Assembly: GCA_002428525.1 (NCBI GenBank) | Contig: DIWU01000008.1 | Span: 122,803 to 186,802, forward strand | Length of the DNA: 64,000 nucleotides | Direction: 5' to 3' | DNA from: a bacterium UBP14_UBA6098 | Lineage (GTDB): Bacteria > UBP14 > UBA6098 | Part shown: in pieces, positions 17,722-25,825 of the stretch | Position numbering within the stretch: position 1 is the stretch's first letter | Layout of the letters: every line of letters begins with the position of its first letter | Position numbers and translations under genes: made by a program | Notes under the pieces: generated by a model | The model's database searches: none | What the model saw: the letters and a program-made list of their open reading frames with translations, nothing else | Told to the model about the DNA's origin: nothing

Positions 17722-18441
17722 TCAGAGTAGCTCGATCTCGGTAATCACCTGCTTGACGACCATATTCAGCTCGAAGATGATCGGAAGCTTCGCCCTCAGC
17801 TCCATCTCAAATGAAGACATATACTTATAGCTTTCCCGGTAGGCCATTTTGACAGAAGCCTTGAAGGCCTTAACTCCGAGCGGTGTTTTGGCGTATTGGA
17901 AATCCAAGCGCCGCAGATAGGCCGTTGTCGGATCGAACCACGCGGTGCCGTCGATGTGGTTCTTGCTTCGCTTCTTCGAGCGGAATTCGATCTTTCTTGC
18001 CGGCGCGCCCTCGAGCCGAACCTCGCCGAGATCGCGATAATCGTAGTCGTTGCGCGATTCCGCGGTGAATGGCATATCCTCGGTATCGAAGGACTGCCCC
18101 TCGTTTTTATCGCCCTTGTCCTTGCCCGGGAGCGAATCGCCATCGACGGACATCGAGATTATCTCGACATCGACCTCTCCCTCGCCACGCACCGTGTATC
18201 GCTTTTTCGCGACGATAGTGCCCTTGCGCTCGGTGCGTGCGGCGTCTTCGTAGGTGATAACCGTTTCGGCGGTGACATAGCTATAGTGCGAGGGCATCTC
18301 GAGCGTGTCCGCGGAGATGACCTTGTCGATGAAGGCGCTCAGGTTTTGGGCGAAGGCGGAAATCGGCAAAAACACCATTGCGAGAAGAAAGGCCTTCGCG
18401 ATTCCCGAGCGCCGATATGAAATAGCGGTTCTATTTGACAT
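17722..18441 (-). CDS. Exported LolA-like (lipoprotein-sorting fold) protein
   Basis: 239 residues from ATG 18441. A signal peptide follows (KAFLLAMVFLPISAFA). The mature part resembles the half-barrel fold of outer-membrane lipoprotein-sorting/LolA-like proteins: GTAWFDPTTAYLRRLDF is the typical strand where a substrate-exposure sequence is read. Its ATG lies inside the last codons of the FG-GAP protein gene (11-bp overlap, other frame), so translation is coupled. Assignment to LolA proper is uncertain; a general envelope carrier or scaffold is as likely. Confidence 0.62.
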   Translation of the reverse strand: MSNRTAISYRRSGIAKAFLLAMVFLPISAFAQNLSAFIDKVISADTLEMPSHYSYVTAETVITYEDAARTERKGTIVAKKRYTVRGEGEVDVEIISMSVDGDSLPGKDKGDKNEGQSFDTEDMPFTAESRNDYDYRDLGEVRLEGAPARKIEFRSKKRSKNHIDGTAWFDPTTAYLRRLDFQYAKTPLGVKAFKASVKMAYRESYKYMSSFEMELRAKLPIIFELNMVVKQVITEIELL

Positions 18442-20791
18442 ATAAGATCTTGCGTTCTGCAGATTTCTCCCCGAGGCTAACTCGGACAAGATAAACACCC
18501 CCCGGAATCGAGGGCTCCGGACGCCAGTCGAAACGGCCGTTGCCATCGGATGATGTTACCGAAGCCGAGCTCACTTTCGAGCCGCGAATATCGAAGACCT
18601 CGACGAGTGCATTCGCGCCGAAACCGGCGAATTCGATCCGGCAAGCGCCGTTAAAGGGATTCGGCCGCGAGAAGATGCTTATTCTTTGCGGGAGCGTAGC
18701 GGCCTCGTCGATGCCGTGGGTTCCCTCGACCCAATGGTAATTGAAATTCGGCAGGACATTGAACACCCTTTCGACAGAGCCTGAGTTCCAGCGGATAACC
18801 ACCGAATCGATGATCGTTGCTGAGCCTATTCCGAAATGCGCCACCGGCTCGGACTGCGAGCGAAGGCCGCCGTAGCCGGCGCCGATCTCGCGCATCTGGC
18901 GGATTCCGTCGGCATAAAGATAGATTCTCGTCCCGATTCCGAGCTTGTTGCCATCGGCGCTCTCGAGGCGGAAACGCGCCCAGCGGTTGGTTTCGCCGGT
19001 CAGCCCGGGTGTGTTGTTTTTATAAACCAGCTTATCCCTGTCCGCTTCGACGACGAGGTCGAGGTAGCCGTCAAGGTCGAGATCGGCATAGCCCACCGAG
19101 GAGGCCCCGCTTTGAACCAAGCCGGAAACCTCGATAACATCGGTGAAAGTGCCGTCGCCGTTGTTTCTGTAGAGAATTGTATAGTCCCCGGGGGTCATCG
19201 CTGTGACGAAGAGGTCGAGCCAACCGTCGTTGTCATAGTCGAAAAAGAGCGGAACCGAGAGCGCGAGATGATTGCCGATTCCCCGCATCGCTCGTTGATC
19301 GGTCATATAGAAATAAGGCGGGCCTTCGTTGATATAGAGCATAGACTTATCCGAGGTCGAGTATCCGAAGGCGGGCGATTGGTTGGCGACGAACAGGTCG
19401 AGATCGCCGTCGTTGTCGATATCGCCGAAACAAGCCCCCATCGAGTGGCCGAAGATTCCGCCGCCCTCGTTCAGGCCGTCCACGCCATAGAAAAAGGCGA
19501 CCTCGGTGAAGCCGGTTCCGGCGTTGTTTTGCCAAAGATAATTCGGGGCATTATAGCCGTTGGCGACATATATGTCCGTCCAACCGTCGTTGTTCCAGTC
19601 GCCGAGGGCGACACCGGCCCCCCAGAGGGGAATTGTGATAGCCGGACCGATTCCCACCGAATTTGTTACGTTTGAGAAATACGCCCCCTCATTTTGGTAG
19701 AAAAGGTCGGGATAGAATGTCCACGCAGAATCGGTCGAATCATAGAGGGCGGAGTTCGCGACATATATATCGAGGTCGCCGTCCTTGTCGAAATCCAGCC
19801 AAGCCGCCGCCTCTGTTATATATGAGTTTGAGAGGTCCCCGGCCGGCGCGGTGACATCGTAATAGGAGAATCCCGTTCCGGAGTTAGCGTAAAGCTTGTC
19901 GGTCCCGATTCCGCCGCACAAGAATATATCGGGGCTTTCATTCATGTCGAAATCGCCCCAGAAGGGATATCCGATTCCGGAGATCCCCGTTCCGCCGACT
20001 ATTCGGAATGAACCGGAGTCGTTTCGGTATATCTGGCTTCCGGTGGCGAGGTCGGCATCCGTGTCGCCGTCGCAATCGCAAAGCGCTACGCCCTTGTTCG
20101 TCATCGTGATTATCGAGGTGTCCAGCTCGAAGATATAATTATCCGGGACATTGTAATACCAGCCGTGCGCGCGGACGAGATAGGTGACATACCAACTACC
20201 GGTAGAGTCGGCATAGTTGGGCTTAAGCCATTGGCGCGACGAGGGTATATAAAGAAAGCTACGGTTCTCGACATCCTCCATACGGCTCAAATACAGTGTC
20301 GGCCTGAAGGGATGAACGATCTTTCTTCCGACGAAACACTCTCCGAAGGGCGGAATATAGAGCCGCGAGGGTAGCTCGATCTCTTCCCAGCCGCCGTAAG
20401 AGGTCGAATCGATGAACTGAATGAACGAGGGGATAAGCTCGCGGGTCGAGGGCGAGCGAAGGGAATCGATTTCCCAAATATGGACATCCAACGATCCACC
20501 GCCGAAGACATAGAACTCCACCGAGGCGAGGCTACATGCGTGAAGGGCTTGAATCCGCAGGCCTTCGCACATATTCTCGACCGGCGAGGAAAGCGACAGC
20601 GTTGCGAGGCCGTCGTCATACTCGAAATCGAACGGCTCCGTATGGTCGAAGGGGCGTTCGCTACATTGGCGCTCTATCGTATAGGCCGACTCGAAGGTCA
20701 CCGGAACGGCCGATTTGCAAAGGGTTTGCGTTGATGCCGAGATGAAAGCGGCGGGAAAAAGCAGTGTGAAAATAACTTGCGATTTCGACAT
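18431..20791 (-). CDS. Secreted FG-GAP/VCBS repeat protein with ASPIC/UnbV and sorting domains
   Basis: 786 residues with a signal peptide (QVIFTLLFPAAFISAST). A beta-sandwich N-terminal region precedes at least six FG-GAP/VCBS blades with calcium motifs: DFDKDGDLD, DWNNDGWTD, DIDNDGDLD, DYDNDGWLD and DLDLDGYLD. An ASPIC/UnbV module (GIGTRIYLYADG...VVIRWNSGS) follows. The C-terminus carries RPNPFN and ends KILYVK, a type IX-like sorting tail. Likely a cell-surface beta-propeller for adhesion or substrate binding. The ribosome site AGGAGGAGG lies just before ATG 20791, 12 nt after the CPBP protease stop. Confidence 0.92.
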   Translation of the reverse strand: MSKSQVIFTLLFPAAFISASTQTLCKSAVPVTFESAYTIERQCSERPFDHTEPFDFEYDDGLATLSLSSPVENMCEGLRIQALHACSLASVEFYVFGGGSLDVHIWEIDSLRSPSTRELIPSFIQFIDSTSYGGWEEIELPSRLYIPPFGECFVGRKIVHPFRPTLYLSRMEDVENRSFLYIPSSRQWLKPNYADSTGSWYVTYLVRAHGWYYNVPDNYIFELDTSIITMTNKGVALCDCDGDTDADLATGSQIYRNDSGSFRIVGGTGISGIGYPFWGDFDMNESPDIFLCGGIGTDKLYANSGTGFSYYDVTAPAGDLSNSYITEAAAWLDFDKDGDLDIYVANSALYDSTDSAWTFYPDLFYQNEGAYFSNVTNSVGIGPAITIPLWGAGVALGDWNNDGWTDIYVANGYNAPNYLWQNNAGTGFTEVAFFYGVDGLNEGGGIFGHSMGACFGDIDNDGDLDLFVANQSPAFGYSTSDKSMLYINEGPPYFYMTDQRAMRGIGNHLALSVPLFFDYDNDGWLDLFVTAMTPGDYTILYRNNGDGTFTDVIEVSGLVQSGASSVGYADLDLDGYLDLVVEADRDKLVYKNNTPGLTGETNRWARFRLESADGNKLGIGTRIYLYADGIRQMREIGAGYGGLRSQSEPVAHFGIGSATIIDSVVIRWNSGSVERVFNVLPNFNYHWVEGTHGIDEAATLPQRISIFSRPNPFNGACRIEFAGFGANALVEVFDIRGSKVSSASVTSSDGNGRFDWRPEPSIPGGVYLVRVSLGEKSAERKILYVK

Positions 20792-20803
20792 ATCCTCCTC
20801 CTT

Positions 20804-21655
20804 TTATTCGATAATATGTAGAATATCATTAATATTTACCGGTTTATGCCCGAAGCGTTTCATCATCAAGGTGATCGAAACGATCGTCCCGATAATGAGG
20901 AATAAGTAAGCGATAAATGTGAAAAGCGGGAAACTAATATTCGCAACGAGACCGCCCTTTATGAAGCCGAGTGTCCATATTGAAAGCGAAACGGCGAACC
21001 ATGTCGTGACGAGTGTGCCGATCGCGCGGTAAACCAGCGCGAGAAAGACACCCATAAGCGCGACCGCGGGAAAAACAGTTGAAAAGAACTCGCCGATCTC
21101 CGCGATTTGGTTTGTCGACATCGGATCCGCGCCGAGAAAGGCGAACGGCGCGAGGCCGTAAAATATCCCCGAGACCACGACTGCCGGCACCCAGCCGAAA
21201 TCCTTCGAGAGCCTTCCGACGAAATAGCCCCTGAAAAGCACCTCCTCGGCGAAGGCGTGGTATGTTCCGGCGATGATGACGATTGCCACCGGCAAGGGTT
21301 CCATCTTGAATTGGAGGTAGCCGGCGAAGCGCGGATCGAGGGTGCGGAGGGCGATTATCGCGAAGCCGACGATGAGGCCGAGGCTGAGCGCAAGAAGGCT
21401 GTATCTTCGGGTGATGCCAAGATCCGAAAGCTTTCCGCCGGCCTGAAAGGTCGCGAAAACCGCCCAGATTATATAGGTTATGTCTATCATCGGGACGATG
21501 AAACCGACAGTGCTGGCATAAGCCTGCGGCGACTGAACCATGATTCTCACAATAAACAGCGTCGCGATTCCAACCGCCCAAAGCAAGAACGGCCCGATGC
21601 TCCAGTGCGTCGGGTTCCAACGAAAGGCTGGGGTTTTATGCGCTCCGATCGGCAT
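20804..21655 (-). CDS. CPBP-family intramembrane glutamic protease
   Basis: 283 residues with about eight hydrophobic segments. The family motif is AFAEEVLFRGYF near residue 137 (two catalytic glutamates and Arg); a second motif with conserved Phe/His is weaker. The family is related to Rce1/CAAX prenyl proteases and to bacteriocin self-immunity proteins, acting in the membrane. The start overlaps the stop of the PLD-like gene by one base (TAATG), indicating coupling. The substrate is unknown. Confidence 0.9.
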   Translation of the reverse strand: MPIGAHKTPAFRWNPTHWSIGPFLLWAVGIATLFIVRIMVQSPQAYASTVGFIVPMIDITYIIWAVFATFQAGGKLSDLGITRRYSLLALSLGLIVGFAIIALRTLDPRFAGYLQFKMEPLPVAIVIIAGTYHAFAEEVLFRGYFVGRLSKDFGWVPAVVVSGIFYGLAPFAFLGADPMSTNQIAEIGEFFSTVFPAVALMGVFLALVYRAIGTLVTTWFAVSLSIWTLGFIKGGLVANISFPLFTFIAYLFLIIGTIVSITLMMKRFGHKPVNINDILHIIE

Positions 21656-22209
21656 TATTGATAGGTCTCCCAGAGGCGGTCGAACTCCGCCTTGTATTCT
21701 TTGGCAATGCTTTTATCCGCTATGAGAATAAGGTTTTCTTGGTTGCGATTCTCCGCCGAGTCCGACCAGTTATAGCTTCCCGTTGCCACCGATCTTTCGT
21801 CGAAGATTGCGAACTTGTGGTGCATATAGCCCTTGGAATCGTCGTATCGAACCGGTATTCCGCTGTCTTCAAGGAATTGGGTCTTGCTGTATTTGCCCGA
21901 GGCCTGCGAGTCGTCCGCGACGACCTTGATCGTCACGCCCCGAGTGTGTGCCGCAATCAGCGCCCTCGATATATCGAGGTTCGTGAATGAATATATCGCG
22001 ATAAAGATGCTTTTTTTTGCAGTCGCGATCTCATCGAGAAGTATTTGCCTGCAGAAATCGGAGCCCGAGAAACATACACTGATCGAAGACGGCTCCACGG
22101 AACGGCCTCTCTCCGGCCGCGGCGCAACATCGGAGGCAACAGCGGCTGAGGCGAGCATCAGCGCAAAAGCTATGAGCGCAAGTGCTGGAGTTTTTATCTT
22201 CGGCATCAA
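21655..22209 (-). CDS. Exported phospholipase D-like protein
   Basis: 184 residues with an N-terminal signal peptide (ALALIAFALMLASAAVA). It carries one HxK(x)4D motif, HHKFAIFD, followed by SYNWSDSAENRNQENLI, the Nuc/PLD-like single-domain type that works as a dimer (residues about 135-165). Such proteins cleave phosphodiesters in DNA or lipids. It overlaps the preceding gene by 4 bp and the CPBP gene by 1 bp. Confidence 0.9.
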   Translation of the reverse strand: MMPKIKTPALALIAFALMLASAAVASDVAPRPERGRSVEPSSISVCFSGSDFCRQILLDEIATAKKSIFIAIYSFTNLDISRALIAAHTRGVTIKVVADDSQASGKYSKTQFLEDSGIPVRYDDSKGYMHHKFAIFDERSVATGSYNWSDSAENRNQENLILIADKSIAKEYKAEFDRLWETYQ

Positions 22210-23489
22210 GTCTTATGCTCCTTCTTCTGCGCCGCGGGGAAAAGTATATTATTCAAGATTAGTCGGTATCCGGGGGATTGCCTGTGGAGATTCAGGTCGG
22301 TCGGCGGATCGCCGATGAAATGTGTGTAGTCCTCAGGGTCGTGGCCCCCGAGGAAGGTCCATGTTCCCTTGCCGAAATTCCCGTGAATATACTTCGCGTG
22401 CCCGTTTTGGGTGTAGCTCCCGAGGACGATGACATGGGACTTGAGAACTTGGCTGTTGAAGGCCGAGTTCTGACCGAGGAAGTCCTGAATTATATTGGCA
22501 TGATTCTGGACAAGCATCGTCGGCACCGGATCGTATTTCGCCGAGAAATCGAAAAGTGTGAAATAGCTGGCGTCCGATCCGAAGTCGCGAAACTCGGCCT
22601 CCGGCTTGATATCGATATTGGAATGCTCGTAAACCATCGGGTTCAGCTCGACCGTGAAATCTTTGAAAGCGAGGCATTCGTCGAAGTCGAGCTTGGACTG
22701 GGCGTCGATATCGATGCCGTCTCCGTCGAACTCCGCCGGAACGATATCGACATTCCGCGCGGCAAGTGCGACATCCCATGTATCGGTAGCGCTACACATC
22801 GCGAAAAGGAAGCCCCCTCCGGCGACATAGTCGCGAAGCTTCAGCGCAACCGCGAGTTTGAGATCGCTGACCTTCGAGAAGCCCAAAGAGCGAGCCATCT
22901 CCTGATTTGTAGCAACCTCTTGCTTATACCAAAGCGCGTTTCGGTAGCTCGAATAGAATTTGCCGAATTGGCCGGTGAAATCCTCGTGGTGGAGGTGAAT
23001 CCAATCGAAATCGGATGTCTTCCCCGCGAGAACCTCTGCGTCCCAGATAGTTTCGTATGAAACCTCGGCGTAGGTGAGGGCCATTGTCACGGCGTCATCC
23101 CACGGCAGTTTGTTCGGGGGTGTGTAGATCGCGATCTTCGGGGCCTTTTCGAGAAGGACGACCTCCATGTTGTTTTCCTCGATCTCGGCGTAGATGCCAG
23201 CGACCGCTCCGCCGTCGATAACCTCGAAGGTGACTCCCATCAGCCTGCAAAGATCGACGATGCCCTGTTCCATCGGGCAGAGGAAGCTCCCCCCGCGATA
23301 GTTGAGAAGCCATTCGATATTTGAACCATGCTTAAGCGAGTTGTAGGTGACACCGTAGGCCTTGAGGTGGTCTTTCTGCGCGAGGTCCATCGGAATGAGC
23401 ACTCTTTGTGAAAGCGCCGAGCACGCGACGAACAAGATCGTTGCAAAGACAATTATTACTTTTTTTCCGGCGGTTTTTTGGGAAGCCAT
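22206..23489 (-). CDS. Asparagine synthetase B-like exported protein of FCB type
   Basis: 427 residues with an N-terminal hydrophobic stretch ending FVACSALSQ, possibly a lipobox cysteine. It belongs to a family that databases label 'asparagine synthetase B': LIPMDLAQKDHLKAYGV, WLLNYRGGSFL, KIAIYTPPNKLPWDDAVT, LHHEDFTGQ and FLGGHDPEDYTH are its hallmarks. It has neither a glutaminase Cys-2 nor an ATP-PPi-synthetase motif, so the label looks wrong. The central region resembles a class-I glutamine amidotransferase-like fold (GGGFLFAMCSATD). Real function unknown. It overlaps ricT by 34 bp. Confidence 0.82.
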   Translation of the reverse strand: MASQKTAGKKVIIVFATILFVACSALSQRVLIPMDLAQKDHLKAYGVTYNSLKHGSNIEWLLNYRGGSFLCPMEQGIVDLCRLMGVTFEVIDGGAVAGIYAEIEENNMEVVLLEKAPKIAIYTPPNKLPWDDAVTMALTYAEVSYETIWDAEVLAGKTSDFDWIHLHHEDFTGQFGKFYSSYRNALWYKQEVATNQEMARSLGFSKVSDLKLAVALKLRDYVAGGGFLFAMCSATDTWDVALAARNVDIVPAEFDGDGIDIDAQSKLDFDECLAFKDFTVELNPMVYEHSNIDIKPEAEFRDFGSDASYFTLFDFSAKYDPVPTMLVQNHANIIQDFLGQNSAFNSQVLKSHVIVLGSYTQNGHAKYIHGNFGKGTWTFLGGHDPEDYTHFIGDPPTDLNLHRQSPGYRLILNNILFPAAQKKEHKT

Positions 23490-24373
23490 TTCATCAACCA
23501 GTCCTTATTTGCGCGGCGGAATCTTTTGTTAAAATCGTCGAGCTTAAGAATCTCTATCTTTTCGTTCTCGGTGTTGCGAATAGTGACTTTCATTTTAAAT
23601 GGGTCGATCTTCTCGATGAAGCATTCGTCGCCCTTCTCGCCGACCTTGTCCCCGACTTGAGGGAATTTCTCATTGATTTCACTATAAAAGAGTTGTTCGT
23701 ATTCGAGGCAACAAAAAAGCCTGCCGCAAGGCCCCGAGAGCTTGCTCGGATTGACCGCGAGATTCTGGTCGCGGGCATATTGCGTCGAGATAGGGCTGAA
23801 TTCTTTAAGCCACCTCGCGCAACACAGCTCAACACCGCACGGCCCGATTCCGCCGATCTTCTTGGTTTCATCGCGAACCCCGATCTGCCTGAGCTCTATT
23901 CGGGTTCTAAAGGTCGAAGCCAAATCCTTGACAAGCTCGCGGAAATCTACTCTGTGATCCGCCGTGAAGTAAAATGTCATCTTGTTGCCGTCGAACTGAA
24001 GCTCCGCATCGATCAGCTTCATATCCAGCCCTCGGAAATGAATCAGCTCCTTGCAGGAGGCGATGGCCTCGTCCTCCTCCGCGCGGTTTTTTTTGAGCTG
24101 TTCAAGTTCCTCCTCGCGGGCGCGATGCAGTATCTCCAGAGGATACTTGCGAATCGTCCTATCGATTTGATCCTGAGTGATCTTCGATTTTACCAACCCG
24201 ATATCCCGCCCGCGCTCGGCTTGAACCAGAACCCATTCGCCAACCTTGAGATTCAAGTGATTGCGATCGATATAATAATCGATTCGGTCCTTCTTGAATA
24301 AAATTATATAACAATCGGGTTGATGACCCGATTCGGCTTCGTTTTTCTTGTTCGCTGTTTGATTGTTGTCCAT
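23456..24373 (-). CDS. ricT: PSP1-domain protein, RicT/YaaT family
   Basis: 305 residues. The PSP1 domain occupies roughly residues 90-200 with YFTADHRVDFRELVKDLA; the cysteine cluster GIGPCGVELCCARWL plus GPCGRLFCCLEYE is the signature of RicT, which can hold an iron-sulfur cluster. In Bacillus, RicT with RicA and RicF promotes RNase Y-dependent mRNA maturation and also affects sporulation and biofilm. The Lys-rich acidic N-terminal segment is variable. First gene after the folded element at 24498-24627. Confidence 0.9.
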   Translation of the reverse strand: MDNNQTANKKNEAESGHQPDCYIILFKKDRIDYYIDRNHLNLKVGEWVLVQAERGRDIGLVKSKITQDQIDRTIRKYPLEILHRAREEELEQLKKNRAEEDEAIASCKELIHFRGLDMKLIDAELQFDGNKMTFYFTADHRVDFRELVKDLASTFRTRIELRQIGVRDETKKIGGIGPCGVELCCARWLKEFSPISTQYARDQNLAVNPSKLSGPCGRLFCCLEYEQLFYSEINEKFPQVGDKVGEKGDECFIEKIDPFKMKVTIRNTENEKIEILKLDDFNKRFRRANKDWLMKWLPKKPPEKK

Positions 24374-24637
24374 AAGCCCATTTCGCCTATTCTATTTTTA
24401 AAACATTATCTATTTAAATATATATAATGATTCCCCCGATGCAAGGGCATTCCGACTCAAAGCACCAAAACAAAACTCAACAAGCTATACCGCGCCCCCC
24501 GGGCGTCGGCGCGCCGCGCGCGAATACACGCGCGGCGCCGGCGAGGCGGCCGGAGCGGAGATGTTGCACGAAGTGAAATATTGTTCCGGCCGCCTCGCAC
24601 CGACCTTCGGTCGGGCCGACGCCCGGGAGTGTTTGTT
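24374..24637. other. Intergenic region holding a folded GC-rich element
   Basis: 264 bp between rodA and ricT, both minus strand. The ricT-proximal part (24374-24480) is A+T rich; the rest is almost entirely the four-way-junction element listed separately. No small gene was recognised. Confidence 0.6.
24498..24627. repeat. 130-bp four-way-junction (cloverleaf) inverted-repeat element
   Basis: Four perfect stems nest without gaps. A 13-bp closing stem pairs 24498-24510 with 24615-24627. Inside, hairpin 1 is a 10-bp stem (24511-24520/24529-24538); hairpin 2 is a 14-bp stem (24541-24554/24585-24598) with a 30-nt loop; hairpin 3 is a 6-bp stem (24600-24605/24609-24614). Either strand could fold. 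It begins 10 nt past the rodA stop. It matches no RNA family I know; a terminator is unlikely because no T run follows on the minus strand. It could be an mRNA-stabilising element, a small RNA or a dispersed repeat. Confidence 0.8.
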
Positions 24638-25825
24638 TTATGGCCCTTCGATTCCGTGGGAATGGATACTCTGGAGGATTCCGAGGATACAGAACGATGT
24701 TATGAGGCTACTACCGCCGGAGGAGAGGAATGGTAGCGGCAGGCCTGTGACTGGCATCAGGCCGATAACCATTCCGATATTAACCAAGGTCCCGAAGAAG
24801 ATTATCGAACCCAAGCCTGTTGCTAAGATTCTGGCGTATTCGTTTCGGGCCTCGTCGGCGATTTTGAGAATCCTGAAGAACAGAATGAAGAAAATCAGGA
24901 GTGTAATGAAAGAGCCGATGAATCCGAATTGCTCGCCGAGCACAGCGAATATGAAATCGGTTTGTTTTGCCGGGAGAAAGGCGAGCTTTGTTTGTGTTCC
25001 CTGAAGGAATCCTTTCCCCCAGAACTGGCCGCTTCCCACCGCGATTTTGCTTTGAATTATTTGGTATCCCGTTCCGAAGGGGTCTCTTCCGGGGTCGAGG
25101 AAGACGAGAATTCGCTCTTTTTGATAGATATGAATGCTCCGCCATATCGCCGGAGTGAGGACACCGACCACGAAATTCCCGATGCTAATCGTTAAGAAGG
25201 CGGCGAGTCTGGTTCGGGAGAACCACAGAATGAGCAAAAGCGCGACATAGAAGACTGCCCAAGGTATCCAATGGAAACTCAACACGATCGACAGAAGCGG
25301 GCTTGCGACGAAGAAAAGAGTAAGCTCATCGACACCGGCGGTGTATATCGAACAAACGAATATCGCGATGAAAACCATAGCCGTTCCCAGATCGGGTTGG
25401 ATCATCACTAAGCCGAAGGGAATCGCGGTAATAAGTATGGCCCCCGAGAAGACCTTTATGGATTTAATATCCTTTTTGTGGTCGTAAAAAAACCTCGCTA
25501 AAACAAGCGCAATAGCAGGTTTTGCCAACTCCGAGGGTTGAAATGTGGCGAATCCGAAGTGCACCCAGCGCTTGACATCCCCCCCTTGGAGGATAGGCGC
25601 GAGGAGTATAACAAGCGATATAACGAAATATATCCATCCGAAGGAATAATGCAGTCGAATCGGTATTTTCCATAAACCGACCATCAGAAGGACGCCTACG
25701 ACGAGGTAGATAGCTTGCTTGATCCAAAGCACGCTTGTGGGGGAGGCACTATATATCAACAGAATGCCTATCGCGGAGAGGAGAACCGCGCAAATAGCTA
25801 TTGTCCAGTCAAACGAGCGCGTCAA
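24638..25825 (-). CDS. rodA: Rod-shape SEDS glycosyltransferase RodA
   Basis: 395 residues, about ten membrane segments. SEDS motifs: SFDWTIAICAVLLSAIG at the start, KRWVHFGFATFQPSELAKPA, and near the end GMVIGLMPVTGLPLPFLSSGGSSLI. It polymerises lipid II into glycan strands with PBP2 during elongation. I place the start at TTG 25825, which has GAGG 6 nt upstream and overlaps the pbp2 stop as TTGA; a TTG at 25861 is possible but lacks a ribosome site. Last gene of the accA-to-rodA run; the folded element follows 10 nt after its stop. Confidence 0.95.
   Translation of the reverse strand: MTRSFDWTIAICAVLLSAIGILLIYSASPTSVLWIKQAIYLVVGVLLMVGLWKIPIRLHYSFGWIYFVISLVILLAPILQGGDVKRWVHFGFATFQPSELAKPAIALVLARFFYDHKKDIKSIKVFSGAILITAIPFGLVMIQPDLGTAMVFIAIFVCSIYTAGVDELTLFFVASPLLSIVLSFHWIPWAVFYVALLLILWFSRTRLAAFLTISIGNFVVGVLTPAIWRSIHIYQKERILVFLDPGRDPFGTGYQIIQSKIAVGSGQFWGKGFLQGTQTKLAFLPAKQTDFIFAVLGEQFGFIGSFITLLIFFILFFRILKIADEARNEYARILATGLGSIIFFGTLVNIGMVIGLMPVTGLPLPFLSSGGSSLITSFCILGILQSIHSHGIEGP

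Noticed and set aside
18836..19675. 279-codon plus-strand open frame within the FG-GAP gene
   Set aside because: It mirrors the calcium-binding repeats, has no ribosome site and would overlap the real gene completely.
24498..24627. Reading the folded element as an ordinary intrinsic terminator of rodA
   Set aside because: No run of T follows the structure on the minus strand, and it has four nested stems rather than one.
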